Below, piece by piece: positions 19,060-29,855 of a DNA stretch of 42,429 bases. The DNA lies in NCBI GenBank assembly GCA_903819565.1, contig CAIJDY010000107.1, forward strand, positions 1 to 42,429, written 5' to 3'. Source of the stretch: Candidatus Omnitrophota bacterium (GTDB lineage: Bacteria; Omnitrophota; Omnitrophia; Omnitrophales; Aquincolibacteriaceae). Below the pieces are notes generated by a model, which saw only the letters and a program-made list of their open reading frames with translations, did not search any database and was not told the DNA's origin. The position numbers were made by a program, and so were the translations under genes. Within the stretch, counting starts at the first letter, position 1. Each line of letters opens with the position of its first letter.

Positions 19060-19199
19060 AAGAACTTCCGCCGCTGAATTTTCTTTTTTTGATATTCCCT
19101 CAGGAGAAGACCGTTCATTCCCTGTTGTGGAAAAAGCGGTTTTGTTTTGATATCATAGCGGCTTATGATAGATCGAAAGGGCGCTGAACTCCGGAACCT

Positions 19200-20471
19200 A
19201 TGACCTCTAAATTCCAAAGTTTTCCCGGCATGGAGGATATCCTTCCGGGAGAGATCGAAAAATGGCAATGGGTGGAAGAAAAAGCCCGTGTCTTTTTCGA
19301 AGCCGGCGGTTTTAAAGAGCTCCGCACGCCCGTTCTCGAACCCACCGAGCTTTTCGTTCGCTCCATCGGCCAGGCCAGCGATATCGTCCACAAGGAAATG
19401 TTCTCTTTCAAGGACCGCGGCGAACGCGACATGACGATGCGTCCGGAGATGACGGCTTCGGTGGCGCGCGCGGTATTGGAAAAAGGACTGCTCAAGACTA
19501 CGAAATCCCTCAGGCTTTATTACATCGGTCCCATGTTCCGCGCCGAACGGCCCCAGGCCGGACGCAAGCGCCAGTTCCACCAGATCGGCGCCGAGATCGT
19601 CAACGAAGGCGCGCACGCGGATTTCGAGATCATTTCGCTGGTGTACCGGTTCCTTCAATACGCCGGCCTCAAACTTTTGACGCTCAACCTCAATGATCTT
19701 GGCGAAGAAGAGGACCGCGCGAAAGTGCGCGAAGCACTCTTGGCTTATTTTTCCAGGGAGAAGGCGAGGCTTTGCAAAGACTGCCAGTGGCGTCTTGAGA
19801 AAAATGTTCTGCGCGTCTTTGATTGCAAGGTCCACGGCTGCCAGCCCGTGATCGAAAAAGCTCCGTGGGAAGATTTCTTCCCCCTTAGCGAACGCTTCGG
19901 TGCGCTGACTAAAAAACTGGAAGCTGATGGCATTCCTTTTCAGGTAAATCGCCGGCTTGTGCGAGGTCTCGATTACTACAACGGTGTGGTGTTTGAGATC
20001 ACGGCCGAGGGGCTCGGCGCTCAGAACGCCGTGGCGGGCGGCGGACGGTACGATCATTTGTACCAGGATCTTGGCGGGAACGCGACGCCGTGCACGGGTT
20101 TCAGTATCGGGATGGAGAGGCTGCTGACGGCTCTCGAAAGCCAGAGCCCAGGGATCTTTGAAGCCCTGACGGCGCGGAAGGTTTATATCGCGCCTCTTGA
20201 AGAAACGCCCGCGCTCCTTCGGTTTTGTCGGGAAAAAGCGGTCGCGCTGCGCGAAGCGGGGATCAAGATCGAAAGTTGCGCCGGCATCTTTTCGCTGAGC
20301 CAGCATTTGAAGAAGGCGAACCAGGCCGGGTTACGTTACATGATGATCGCGGGACCGGAAGAGCTTCAAAAAGAAAAGGTTGTAGTGAAGGACCTTGAAA
20401 AAAGGGAACAGGTCGAAGTCGGCAATGAACAAGTCGTTTCTCATTTTAAGAAAGAGATGGGCTTATGTTAA
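19200..20471 (+). CDS. hisS: histidyl-tRNA synthetase
   Basis: GMEDILPGEIEKW, TMRPEMTASVARA, RGLDYYNGVVFEI, AGGGRYD. Confidence 0.95.
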   Translation: MTSKFQSFPGMEDILPGEIEKWQWVEEKARVFFEAGGFKELRTPVLEPTELFVRSIGQASDIVHKEMFSFKDRGERDMTMRPEMTASVARAVLEKGLLKTTKSLRLYYIGPMFRAERPQAGRKRQFHQIGAEIVNEGAHADFEIISLVYRFLQYAGLKLLTLNLNDLGEEEDRAKVREALLAYFSREKARLCKDCQWRLEKNVLRVFDCKVHGCQPVIEKAPWEDFFPLSERFGALTKKLEADGIPFQVNRRLVRGLDYYNGVVFEITAEGLGAQNAVAGGGRYDHLYQDLGGNATPCTGFSIGMERLLTALESQSPGIFEALTARKVYIAPLEETPALLRFCREKAVALREAGIKIESCAGIFSLSQHLKKANQAGLRYMMIAGPEELQKEKVVVKDLEKREQVEVGNEQVVSHFKKEMGLC

Positions 20472-22237
20472 GGACTGTGACGTGCGGTGAGTTGAATAAG
20501 GATTTTTCGGGGAAAACGGAGACGTTGGCGGGCTGGGTGGATACCCGGCGCGATCACGGGAACCTGATCTTTGTAGACCTGCGTGACCGCTGGGGCGTGA
20601 CCCAGGTCGTCTTTAATCCGCAAGCGGATCCCAAAATGCATCAGCTGGCCGAATCCCTGCGCGGGGAATACGTGATCCGCGTGAAAGGGAAGGTTCACGC
20701 GCGGCCGGCCGGTACCGTGAACCCCAGGATCCCCACCGGGGAGATCGAGCTTCAGGCTGAAGCGCTGGAGGTTCTGAACACGTGTCTTCCGATGCCCTTT
20801 GAACTGGGAGAGAAAAATGTCAACGAAGAGCTGCGGCTCCTGTACCGTTTTCTGGACCTGCGCCGCAAAGATATGGTCGAAAGCCTCACGCTCCGTCACC
20901 GCGTGACGAAGCTCGTGCACGAATACTTGGACCGGCACTCTTTTATTGAGGTCGAGACGCCGTACCTGACGAAGAGCACGCCCGAAGGCGCCCGCGATTT
21001 TCTGGTTCCCTGCCGCCTTAACCCGGGAACGTTCTATGCGCTCCCGCAGTCCCCGCAGCTTTTCAAGCAGCTCTTGATGGTTTCCGGCTATGATCGTTAT
21101 TACCAGTTCGCGCGTTGTTTCCGCGACGAGGACCTTCGCAAGGACCGCCAGCCCGAGCACACCCAGATCGATCTTGAAATGTCCTTCATCGACGAAGAAG
21201 ACATTATGGGCGTGGTAGAAGGAATGGTGGCGCACGTGTTCCGGCATACCAAAAAGATCGACGTCCCGTTGCCGCTCCGCCGGATCAGCTACCAGGAAGC
21301 GATGGACAAATACGGCTGTGACAAGCCCGACCTCCGCTATGGGATGTTGCTTCAGGACCTGACTCCGGTCTTCGAGGGCAGCGGGTTCAAGATCTTTGAT
21401 GAAACGATCGCGAAAAGAGGGACGATCCGAGGACTTTGTTTCACGCCGCCCGCGGGCACGGAATTTTCCCGCAAGGATTTTGACGACCTGACCCAATGGA
21501 TCCGGACCTACGGTGCTAAAGGTCTCGCCTGGTTCAAAGTGACGGGGCCGGACGCGGTCGAATCGCCGATCCAGAAATTTTTTGACGCTGCGCGGACCGG
21601 GAAGATGGTCCGAACCGTCGGCGCGAAACCCGGCGATATTATTTTCGTGGTCGCGGACCAGTTCAAGACCGCGGTCGTGTCTCTGGGCGCGCTCCGGTGT
21701 TTTCTCGCGGAGAAATACAAGATGATCCCGGAAGGGAAATTTGAACTTCTTTGGGTCGTGGATTTCCCGCTTTTCGAATGGAACGAAGAAGAAAAACGCT
21801 GCGACGCGTGTCACCATCCGTTCACGTCCCCGAAGCCGGAAGACGTTCCGCTGCTCGGGACCGAACCGCTGAAGGTCCGGGCCCGGGCCTACGACCTCAT
21901 TTGTAACGGGACCGAAATGGGCGGCGGCAGCATCCGTATCCACGATCGCGCCGTTCAGTCCAAGATCTTCGAGCTTCTGAACCTGACGCCGGAACAGGCG
22001 GAGTCGCAGTTCGGATTTTTACTCAAGGCGCTGACGTACGGGGCGCCGCCCCACGGCGGTCTCGCGATCGGGTTAGACCGTTTCATCACCCTTTTGTTGC
22101 AGCGGGATTCGATCCGCGAAGTGATCGCGTTCCCGAAGACCCAAAAGGGAACGTGTCTTATGACCGATGCGCCGTCGTCCGTGAATGAAGCGCAGCTTCG
22201 GGAACTTAACATTGCGGTGAAACTGGCAAAATCGTAA
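20465..22237 (+). CDS. aspS: aspartyl-tRNA synthetase
   Basis: [79 protein letters not shown]. Confidence 0.97.
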   Translation: MLRTVTCGELNKDFSGKTETLAGWVDTRRDHGNLIFVDLRDRWGVTQVVFNPQADPKMHQLAESLRGEYVIRVKGKVHARPAGTVNPRIPTGEIELQAEALEVLNTCLPMPFELGEKNVNEELRLLYRFLDLRRKDMVESLTLRHRVTKLVHEYLDRHSFIEVETPYLTKSTPEGARDFLVPCRLNPGTFYALPQSPQLFKQLLMVSGYDRYYQFARCFRDEDLRKDRQPEHTQIDLEMSFIDEEDIMGVVEGMVAHVFRHTKKIDVPLPLRRISYQEAMDKYGCDKPDLRYGMLLQDLTPVFEGSGFKIFDETIAKRGTIRGLCFTPPAGTEFSRKDFDDLTQWIRTYGAKGLAWFKVTGPDAVESPIQKFFDAARTGKMVRTVGAKPGDIIFVVADQFKTAVVSLGALRCFLAEKYKMIPEGKFELLWVVDFPLFEWNEEEKRCDACHHPFTSPKPEDVPLLGTEPLKVRARAYDLICNGTEMGGGSIRIHDRAVQSKIFELLNLTPEQAESQFGFLLKALTYGAPPHGGLAIGLDRFITLLLQRDSIREVIAFPKTQKGTCLMTDAPSSVNEAQLRELNIAVKLAKS

Positions 22238-22257
22238 TAACAGAAAAGGACCCTCTC

Positions 22258-23214
22258 TTGCAAAAGATCATCAAGCTCCGATCCAATGAAGAAGCAAGCG
22301 CCCTTTACGGCAATCTGGACCAGAATGTCCGGCAGGCGGAGAAGGATTATCACGTCAAGATCATCGCCCGCAACGACCGGCTGAAGATCATGGGCGAAAA
22401 AAAGAACGTGGAGGACGCCCAGCGGTTCTTCGGACGGCTTTTGGAGATGGTGCGGAAGGGTTATCGCGTTCCGGACCGGGCGAAAGAGGCGGTTGCGGTT
22501 GTTCCTGAAGCCAAAGTGGAGGTTCCGAACAAAGGCGGCGTGCATTTTTTTCATCGCGGGAAAGTGATCCAGGCGCGCAGCGAGAACCAGCAGGCGTACC
22601 TCAAAGCGATCCAGACCCGGGACATCGTGATCTCGATCGGTCCCGCGGGGACCGGGAAAACTTATCTGGCCATGGCCGCGGCGATCGAGGCGCTCAAGAA
22701 AAAGCACGTTGCCAGGATCATCCTGACCCGTCCGGCGGTCGAGGCCGGGGAGAATCTCGGGTTTTTGCCCGGGGACCTTGCGGCGAAGGTGAACCCGTAC
22801 CTCCGGCCGCTTTATGATGCGCTTTACGATATGCTGGAGTTCGAAGACGTCGCGCGCTACACGGAACGCGGGGCCATCGAGATCGCGCCAATTGCGTACA
22901 TGCGCGGCCGGACGCTCAACGACTCCTTCGTGATCCTTGACGAGGCGCAGAACTGCACGCACAACCAGATGAAGATGTTCCTGACCCGCCTGGGGCAGAC
23001 CTCCAAGGTCGTGATCACCGGCGACATCACTCAGATCGACCTGCCGTCGGGGAAAAAGTCGGGGCTTATCGAGATCCGCAATATCCTCGCGGACATTCCG
23101 GACATCCAGTTCATTTACCTGAACGAGACGGATGTGGTGCGCCACCCGCTTGTGCAGGAGATCATCAAGGCTTATGAAAAACACGAACGAAAAAAAGTCC
23201 AAACGGGAGAGTGA
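22258..23214 (+). CDS. phoH: PhoH-like ATPase
   Basis: [67 protein letters not shown] start. Confidence 0.93.
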   Translation: MQKIIKLRSNEEASALYGNLDQNVRQAEKDYHVKIIARNDRLKIMGEKKNVEDAQRFFGRLLEMVRKGYRVPDRAKEAVAVVPEAKVEVPNKGGVHFFHRGKVIQARSENQQAYLKAIQTRDIVISIGPAGTGKTYLAMAAAIEALKKKHVARIILTRPAVEAGENLGFLPGDLAAKVNPYLRPLYDALYDMLEFEDVARYTERGAIEIAPIAYMRGRTLNDSFVILDEAQNCTHNQMKMFLTRLGQTSKVVITGDITQIDLPSGKKSGLIEIRNILADIPDIQFIYLNETDVVRHPLVQEIIKAYEKHERKKVQTGE

Positions 23215-25426
23215 CCGGTCCTCCCCGAGGCCGACGTTCTTCGGCGTTTTCCCGCTAGCTGCTTTCGCGGGAGCGGCCGCTCTTGTCTGCACGGTCCTTT
23301 TCTGGGGCCGGTCGCTGGAACTTAACCGGCAGGAATTTGTCCTCGAAGAGCCGGCGGTGAGCGCCTATTTTTCGCCGCTCGCTTTTTCTTTTGTGGACGA
23401 GCCCCGGACCGCCGCTCTCCGCGCCGAAAAGGCGAAGACCGTTCCCCTGACGTACAAGATCGACGAAACGATTAATAAAAAGATCACGGAACAGACAGGG
23501 TCCTTTTTCAAGGTCCTTCAGGAGACCCGGAAGAAAAAATCGCCGGCGGATGATGCCCGCTGGAAAGAGATCCCGTTCCAGGTGCCCGCCAGTTCTCTGA
23601 GCGCGCTTCAGGATGAACATTTGTTCGCGGAGGTCAAAACAAACGTCATCAACCTTCTCGCCCATTATTTGACGCAGGGGATCCTTGCCGCTCCGGAACT
23701 TTCGCGCCTTCGCCAGTCCGGGGAGCAGGCGATTCGGGTCGTGGCGGAGGGCGACGCGACGGGGGGGATAAGGAAGCTGAACTCTTTTTTGACGAAGGAG
23801 GCGGTCCTTGAGGAAGCGCCCACGAAATTAACTCCTGAAGCCGCCAAGAACAAGAACGCGAGGAACGTCATTCTTCAGGTCCTTGGCGCCGCGATCTACG
23901 AAAATCTCGTTCTGGATGCCGACCGGACGGAGGCCTCCCGCAAAAAAGCTGCCGCCACCATCCCACCGGTCGAGATCAAGATCAAGAAGAACGAGCTGAT
24001 CGTCCAGCGGGGCATGCTGGTCACCCAGGAGATCAAAGAGCGTCTGGACCAGGTCCACAAAAGACTTGTGAGCCGGAAGCAAATGACGCAGATTTTCGCG
24101 GGCGTGCTGCTGGTGGCGTTCCTTTACGGCCTTTCCTATTTTTATTTTTTCCTGTTTGAACCGAAGGCTTTCCTGGTGCGTTCCCGGCTTTTGCTTTTTC
24201 ACACCGTCATTCTTTCCAATGTGCTCCTTTGCAAGGCGATGGTCCTGTGGCCGGACGGCTCGATCTACCTGATGCCGACAGCTTTGGCGTCACTTCTCCT
24301 GACGCTTCTGGTTAGTAGCCGGAGCGGTCTGTGGGCCGGGGCGATGATGGTCATCATGAGCGGTTTTTTGTCCGCGTTCCATGCCGATGTGGTCCTCGGG
24401 ACCCTGCTGACCTCGGCCGCGGCAACGTTCCTGGCGTACCGGGTGCGCAAGCGCATTCATTTCCTCCGTGTCGGGTTCGGCATCGGCACGGTTTATTTTT
24501 TGACCCTCTGGGGATTCCAGGTCGCGCAGAATGTCCGCGTGGGGGAGGCCTTTTCAGCGGCTTCACTGGGGTTCGGGAACGGGTTTTTGGTGGTCGTGCT
24601 CTCTTTTCTGATGCTTCCGTTCCTCGAAGCGGCTTTTGACGTTGTTACGGACATCACGCTTCTGGAGCACTCGGACCTGAATCATCCGCTCATGCAGAAA
24701 ATGATGGTCCAGGCGCCGGGGACCTACCATCACAGCCTGGTCGTGAGCGCGTTGGCCGAACACGCTTGCGAAAAGATCGGGGCGAACGCGCTGCTTGCGA
24801 AGGTCGGCTGTTACTTCCATGACATCGGGAAGATCGAACGTCCGGAATATTTCTCGGAGAACCAGGGATATCTTTACCCGAACCTGCATGACCGGCTGTT
24901 GCCGCAATTGAGCTATGAAATCATCGTGGACCATGTCCGGAACGGCGTGCAGCTGGCCCGCAAATACAAACTCAAAAGGGCGATCACGGATTTTATCATC
25001 GAGCACCAGGGGGCCGGCGTGATCTATTATTTTTACAAGAAAGCGATCGACGGGGCGCCTGCCGCTGCGCACGTCCGCGCGGACGATTACCGTTATCCAG
25101 GTCCAAAACCGCAAAGTAAGGAAACGGCCGTGGTTCTTTTGGCGGATTCCGTTGAAGCGGCCTCGCGTTCCCTGAAGGAAATGACGCCGGAGGCTATCCA
25201 GCAGCTCGTCCGCAAGATCATTAATGACAAATTCATCGACGGCCAGCTGGATGAATGCGAACTGACCCTGGCGGACCTTTACCGGATCCAGGAAAGTTTC
25301 GTTCGGAACATGGCCGCAATGTTCCACACGCGCATGAGGTATCCGATCGTCGAAAAGATCCCCGGCGCGCCGGACCTTTTTGAGGAAAATCAGTTCTCGA
25401 AGTTTCGCGTGGAGGACACTCAGTGA
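23174..25426 (+). CDS. 7TM-HD family (YqfF/PgpH-like) HDIG phosphohydrolase
   Basis: TM block, then [57 protein letters not shown] at 23174 preferred. Confidence 0.93.
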   Translation: MKNTNEKKSKRESDRSSPRPTFFGVFPLAAFAGAAALVCTVLFWGRSLELNRQEFVLEEPAVSAYFSPLAFSFVDEPRTAALRAEKAKTVPLTYKIDETINKKITEQTGSFFKVLQETRKKKSPADDARWKEIPFQVPASSLSALQDEHLFAEVKTNVINLLAHYLTQGILAAPELSRLRQSGEQAIRVVAEGDATGGIRKLNSFLTKEAVLEEAPTKLTPEAAKNKNARNVILQVLGAAIYENLVLDADRTEASRKKAAATIPPVEIKIKKNELIVQRGMLVTQEIKERLDQVHKRLVSRKQMTQIFAGVLLVAFLYGLSYFYFFLFEPKAFLVRSRLLLFHTVILSNVLLCKAMVLWPDGSIYLMPTALASLLLTLLVSSRSGLWAGAMMVIMSGFLSAFHADVVLGTLLTSAAATFLAYRVRKRIHFLRVGFGIGTVYFLTLWGFQVAQNVRVGEAFSAASLGFGNGFLVVVLSFLMLPFLEAAFDVVTDITLLEHSDLNHPLMQKMMVQAPGTYHHSLVVSALAEHACEKIGANALLAKVGCYFHDIGKIERPEYFSENQGYLYPNLHDRLLPQLSYEIIVDHVRNGVQLARKYKLKRAITDFIIEHQGAGVIYYFYKKAIDGAPAAAHVRADDYRYPGPKPQSKETAVVLLADSVEAASRSLKEMTPEAIQQLVRKIINDKFIDGQLDECELTLADLYRIQESFVRNMAAMFHTRMRYPIVEKIPGAPDLFEENQFSKFRVEDTQ

Positions 25427-25953
25427 CACGCCCCCCGGCGTATGAGATATGCTTTCGCCAGGAGTGCCCGCGTATCGCCGTGTCGGAGCCCACGATCCGG
25501 AAGATCGCTCGCAATATTCTCCGGGACCTCGGTTTCAAAAAAGCGGTTTTGAGCATTCTTCTGGTGGACGGTGCCGCGATGCGCGCCCTCAATAACCGTT
25601 ACCTGCGTCACGCGCGAGTGACCGACGTTCTTGCGTTCAGCCAGCCCAAACCGGAGGTCCATTCGAAGGACGCGGTTGCTTCCAAGGCCCTGCGGCGCAC
25701 GGATGTCGATTTCCTCGGGGATATCGCTCTTTGCCTTCCGACGATCCGTTCCCAGGCCAAGGAATACGGCCATTCGTTCGAGGAAGAACTCCATTATTGC
25801 CTCTGCCACGGGATCCTGCATTTGATCGGCTATGAAGACAAGACCCGCAACGCTTTTCACAAAATGCACCGCAAACAGAAATTGATCCTGAAGCGTGTGG
25901 CCGGTCCCCTAGGCGCAAGCGCGAAAAAGAAGTCCGCTTCCGGCGGTCGATGA
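25423..25953 (+). CDS. ybeY: endoribonuclease YbeY (rRNA maturation)
   Basis: RHARVTDVLAFSQP, FLGDIALCLPTI, HGILHLIGYEDK; between HD hydrolase and recO. Confidence 0.9.
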   Translation: MTRPPAYEICFRQECPRIAVSEPTIRKIARNILRDLGFKKAVLSILLVDGAAMRALNNRYLRHARVTDVLAFSQPKPEVHSKDAVASKALRRTDVDFLGDIALCLPTIRSQAKEYGHSFEEELHYCLCHGILHLIGYEDKTRNAFHKMHRKQKLILKRVAGPLGASAKKKSASGGR

Positions 25954-25959
25954 CCCGCC

Positions 25960-26718
25960 ATGAGCATTCATAAAACCGAAGCGGTCGTCATCAAGACCCA
26001 GCCGTTCCGCTCGAGTTCCCTGATCGTGACTTTTTTTACGCCGCAGCTCGGGAAGATCCGTGGTGTGGTCAAGGGCGTGCACCGGGAAGGGGAGGTCCGT
26101 CAGGCAGGGTTCGAGATCTTCACTCACGCGGAATTTGTTTTCTATGAAAAGAAGCGTTCCGATCTTCACCTGATCTCGGATACCGCCATTCTGGAAAGCC
26201 GGCACGCGATCCGCAACCGCCTGGACACAATCGCCTACGGAAGCTATTTCTGTGAATTGGCGGATGAGCTCACGGAAGTCCACGACCCGCATCCGGAGAT
26301 CTTTCATCTGCTCCAATCCGGGTTTCATTTTCTTTCCGTGATCCCTCCGGCGCGGTTGGCCCTGCTTTTTGAGATCAAACTGCTCCGGGAAATGGGATGG
26401 CTTCCGTATCTTGAAAGCTGTTTCAGCTGTGGCGCCAAACCTCTCGAGCAGGGCTATTTTTCCGTCCGCCAGGGCGCCTTGATCTGCGAAAAATGCCGTG
26501 GCCAGGAACCGGGCGCGCAGCCCGTGGGAGCGCCTGTCCTGGCGGTCTTCCGCGCTTACGGCAAGGACGCATTGGAAGACTGCCTGCGCGTTTCCCACAG
26601 CAGCGTTATCGAAAACCAGATTCGGTTCCTTATTACGCAATTCCTCAACTTCCGCCTCGGGAAAGTTCTCAAATCCCGCAAGTTCCTTGAAGCGATTAAG
26701 CCTATCCTGAACCATTGA
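25960..26718 (+). CDS. recO: DNA repair protein RecO
   Basis: KTEAVVIKTQPFRSSSLIVTFFTPQLGKIRGVVKGV; zinc site CFSCGAKP...CEKCRG. Confidence 0.93.
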   Translation: MSIHKTEAVVIKTQPFRSSSLIVTFFTPQLGKIRGVVKGVHREGEVRQAGFEIFTHAEFVFYEKKRSDLHLISDTAILESRHAIRNRLDTIAYGSYFCELADELTEVHDPHPEIFHLLQSGFHFLSVIPPARLALLFEIKLLREMGWLPYLESCFSCGAKPLEQGYFSVRQGALICEKCRGQEPGAQPVGAPVLAVFRAYGKDALEDCLRVSHSSVIENQIRFLITQFLNFRLGKVLKSRKFLEAIKPILNH

Positions 26719-26847
26719 CCCACAAGTAAACTTTCGGGTTAGCCTTCAGTTTAAATATTTTTATTACCCCACAAAAAATCGACATAAATCATTCAAATCA
26801 AAAGGTTTATGTTAAAAAAATAGAAAGTAAAAATTTTTAGTATGCGT

Positions 26848-26876
26848 TTGACAATTCTAAATTGTGATGTTATGGT
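26848..26876 (+). promoter_or_regulatory. putative sigma70 promoter TTGACA-17-TATGGT
   Basis: Perfect -35 hexamer and 17-bp spacer in an AT-rich intergenic region. Confidence 0.6.
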
Positions 26877-26893
26877 TCCTTTAGAGTGTCCAA

Positions 26894-26928
26894 ATAGCAT
26901 ATAACATCTATATGCTATAAAATGCTAT
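26894..26928. repeat. 10-bp inverted repeat ATAGCATATA-ACATC-TATATGCTAT plus a third half-site TGCTAT
   Basis: Read directly; just downstream of the putative promoter. Confidence 0.7.
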
Positions 26929-26955
26929 ATAAAGACTTGAAAGGCAAAATGTAAA

Positions 26956-27750
26956 ATGAACGGAAAAATGGAGCAGGTAAAGATCCCGTATCTGTACTTC
27001 AATTTCTCGAATGAGGAGCGCGAATCCGCGATCCACTATCTCCTCGAATGCATTCTCAAGGCGCGGGACAAAGGGCGCGGACTTCAAAAGGTTCGGGGGT
27101 TCGATGAGGATGTGAACATTTATCTCGCGCACCTGCTTTTTGCCATTACGCTTCCAGAATATCACGACATGGCGGATCCGTTCCTCTCTGCCCGACCCGA
27201 GCAGGTTTTTGAATGGGTCCGGGACACCGAGGATCCGATGCTTCGCTATTTTATCTTCAAAGTGAATGCGGATAACCTGCTGGTTCAGTCCACGGTGTTT
27301 AATCCGGATTCCGAACTTGCGAAAAGATTCCCGTTCAAAAAAGACAATACCGAAGCGGTCAACGAGGAAGCGATGGCGGCGGTTCTCTATTACAATCACG
27401 CCTCCCGCTGCCATGAAGGACTGCATGAAAAGAAGACCGGCGTGGGGGAGGTTCTGGAGAAGATCGCGGGGGACCTTGGGCTTTACCAGAAGATCCTCGC
27501 GGGCGTCCGGTCCGATTATTTCAGGTTGATCGATAGCTTTCGGGACCAGGCCTTCCAGCATTTTTATGCGAAGATGGACGGGTACGAGAAACAATACCTG
27601 AAAGAGATCAAGATGGGGCATTTTCTGGAAGCGTACCAGGGATGGCTTCTTCAACGCGATCCTGTGCAGAAAAGTAAAGTGCTGTCTTTGGCCCAAGAGC
27701 TTCAGCGGCTGGATCCGGAATTCCGTTTTGACAACACAAAACTCAACTGA
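26956..27750 (+). CDS. hypothetical protein, no recognised family
   Basis: ATG ORF of 264 aa, predicted soluble and helical (NGKMEQVKIPYLYFNFSNEERESAIHYLLECI). Confidence 0.8.
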   Translation: MNGKMEQVKIPYLYFNFSNEERESAIHYLLECILKARDKGRGLQKVRGFDEDVNIYLAHLLFAITLPEYHDMADPFLSARPEQVFEWVRDTEDPMLRYFIFKVNADNLLVQSTVFNPDSELAKRFPFKKDNTEAVNEEAMAAVLYYNHASRCHEGLHEKKTGVGEVLEKIAGDLGLYQKILAGVRSDYFRLIDSFRDQAFQHFYAKMDGYEKQYLKEIKMGHFLEAYQGWLLQRDPVQKSKVLSLAQELQRLDPEFRFDNTKLN

Positions 27751-27782
27751 CGAAAGGGCTCCAAGGAGTCCGTAGGTCCCCA

Positions 27783-27947
27783 ATGAGCGAAACCCACTTG
27801 CAATATGAGGTCGAATCTAAGCGGAACGAATTCTTGGATGTTTATTCGCTCTATCTAATGACCCGTATTTCGCTTATCCGGGATGAGGCTCGCTTCAAGG
27901 CGTACGAGCTCCGTTTCCTCGATCCGAAATTCGTCACCCCGTTCTAA
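27783..27947 (+). CDS. short ORF (54 aa), possible small protein
   Basis: MSETHLQYEVESKRNEFLDVYSLYLMTRISLIRDEARFKAYELRFLDPKFVTPF; below track cutoff; 32 bp after the orphan gene. Confidence 0.35.
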   Translation: MSETHLQYEVESKRNEFLDVYSLYLMTRISLIRDEARFKAYELRFLDPKFVTPF

Positions 27948-28064
27948 AAACCTCTCTTGAAGGGGGCTTCCCCGAACAGTGTTCCCAAGGCATGAGAAAT
28001 TTGCTATAATTCTTCCTCCTAATCCAAAAAGACATGATTGATGAACCCATAGCAGGGACCACCT

Positions 28065-29261
28065 ATGACAAAACAGCCCGTTTCTTTTGATCCTCCGGGA
28101 CGTTTGAAAAAATTGCCCCCTTATCTTTTTGCGGAGATCGACCGCAAGAAACGCGAACTGGTCGCGAAGGGAAAGGACGTGATCGACCTCGGCGTGGGCG
28201 ATCCGGACATTCCTACAGCGGATTTTATTATTGAAGCCCTCAATGCCGCGGCGAAGAACCCGCGGAACCACCGTTACGCTTTGGACCAGGGTATGCCGGA
28301 GCTGCGACAGACGATCCGGGACTGGTTCCAGCACCGTTTCGGCGTGCATCTCGATCCGGACAAAGAGATCCTGCCGCTCATCGGTTCCAAAGAAGGGATC
28401 GGGCATTTGCCGCTGGCGGTGCTGGATCCCGGACAGGTGTGTTTGATCCCGGACCCGGGTTATCCGGTCTATCGTTCGGGAACCCTTTTTGCCGAAGGGA
28501 TCCCGTACACGATGCCGCTTTTGGAGAAGAACCGTTATTTTCCGGACTTTGACATCATTCCCACCGACGTGCTTCAGAACGCCAGACTTATGTTTCTGAA
28601 CTATCCGAACAATCCGACGTCCCAGGTGGCGGACAAGGCTTTTTTTGAGAAAGCGGTGGCGTTCGCGCTCAAGCACGGGATCCTGATTGCTCATGACGCG
28701 GCTTATTCTGAAATGTGCTACGAGGGGCTCAAGTCGCCGAGCATTCTGGAAGTTCATGGCGCAAAAGACACCGCGGTTGAACTTTTCTCGCTTTCCAAAA
28801 CCTACAGCATGACCGGTTGGCGTATCGGTTTCGCGGTTGGGAACGCGCAGGTCCTTGCGCTTTTGGCCAAGGTGAAGTCGAACCTGGATTCCGGGATATT
28901 TCAGGCCATTCAGATCGCCGGCATGAAGGCGCTTCAGGAGGGGCAGATGACCCTCGAAAAAAATCTGAAGATCTACCAGGAGCGCCGCGACCTTTTGGTG
29001 CAGGGCTTTCGCGATCTCGGCTGGAAGATCGAAGCGCCGAGGGCCACGTTCTATTGCTGGATTCCCGTGCCGCCGGGCTACACCTCTTCGGAACTTGCCC
29101 TGAAATTCCTGGAAGAACTCAACGTCGTGGTGACGCCGGGGAACGGTTTTGGCCCGAACGGGGAAGGGTATTTCCGCATTTCCCTGACTGTGGCGGAATC
29201 GCGGATCATGGAAGCCCTCGACCGGATCAAAAAAAGCCATCCTCATTACTGTAAATTCTAG
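28065..29261 (+). CDS. dapL: LL-diaminopimelate aminotransferase
   Basis: IDLGVGDPDIPTADFIIEAL, IGSKEGIGHLPLAVLDPG, FLNYPNNPTSQVAD, FSLSKTYSMTGWRIGFAVG. Confidence 0.9.
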   Translation: MTKQPVSFDPPGRLKKLPPYLFAEIDRKKRELVAKGKDVIDLGVGDPDIPTADFIIEALNAAAKNPRNHRYALDQGMPELRQTIRDWFQHRFGVHLDPDKEILPLIGSKEGIGHLPLAVLDPGQVCLIPDPGYPVYRSGTLFAEGIPYTMPLLEKNRYFPDFDIIPTDVLQNARLMFLNYPNNPTSQVADKAFFEKAVAFALKHGILIAHDAAYSEMCYEGLKSPSILEVHGAKDTAVELFSLSKTYSMTGWRIGFAVGNAQVLALLAKVKSNLDSGIFQAIQIAGMKALQEGQMTLEKNLKIYQERRDLLVQGFRDLGWKIEAPRATFYCWIPVPPGYTSSELALKFLEELNVVVTPGNGFGPNGEGYFRISLTVAESRIMEALDRIKKSHPHYCKF

Positions 29262-29339
29262 GGGCAAGTGACCCAGGACAAGGGGCCAGCGGTCAGAACA
29301 CTTTTTCGATTTTTTCTTGTCCACCGACCCGGAGTTATT

Positions 29340-29849
29340 ATGCCTATCGTCTTCATTGGTGTCGGATCGAATCTTGGCGACCGGGAAAACTTTTTCCGGA
29401 TGGCCGCCCTGGAAATTCAAAACGAGGCCGGGATCTGTGACCTGAAGTGTTCTCCGGTCTATGAAACGGAACCCGTGGGCGGGGAGGGACAGCCGCTTTA
29501 TTGGAACGCGGTGTGGAGCTTCACAACGGAACTGGTGCCGCAGGTCCTTTTGCATAAGCTTCATGATATCGAGATGAAGGCTGGCCGCCGGAGGAAGGTC
29601 CCGAACGAAGCGCGTGTTCTGGATCTCGACATCCTTTTTTACGGGGACAGCGTTTTGAAGCAAGCAGAACTCACGGTCCCTCATCCCCGGATCCCCGAAC
29701 GGGTTTTTGTGCTGGCGCCGTTTTGCGACCTGGCGCCGGAATTCGTGCACCCGGAAGTGAAAAAGAATATGCGGCAATTGCTGGAAGCGTGTCGCGCGAG
29801 CCATGGCGGTTGCGGCGGCGTCAGGCGATTAACAGACGGGAAAGGGTAG
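29340..29849 (+). CDS. folK: 2-amino-4-hydroxy-6-hydroxymethyldihydropteridine pyrophosphokinase
   Basis: VFIGVGSNLGDRENFF, YETEPVGG, RVLDLDILFYGD, VPHPRIPERVFVLAPFCDLAP; ATG at 29340. Confidence 0.93.
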   Translation: MPIVFIGVGSNLGDRENFFRMAALEIQNEAGICDLKCSPVYETEPVGGEGQPLYWNAVWSFTTELVPQVLLHKLHDIEMKAGRRRKVPNEARVLDLDILFYGDSVLKQAELTVPHPRIPERVFVLAPFCDLAPEFVHPEVKKNMRQLLEACRASHGGCGGVRRLTDGKG

Positions 29850-29855
29850 GTACCC

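Noticed and set aside
20468-23292. Two long - strand ORFs (491 and 445 aa)
   Set aside because: Antisense to aspS and phoH; composition artefact.
27855-29804. 649-aa ORF on the - strand
   Set aside because: Antisense to dapL and folK, both strongly recognised; no protein motif.
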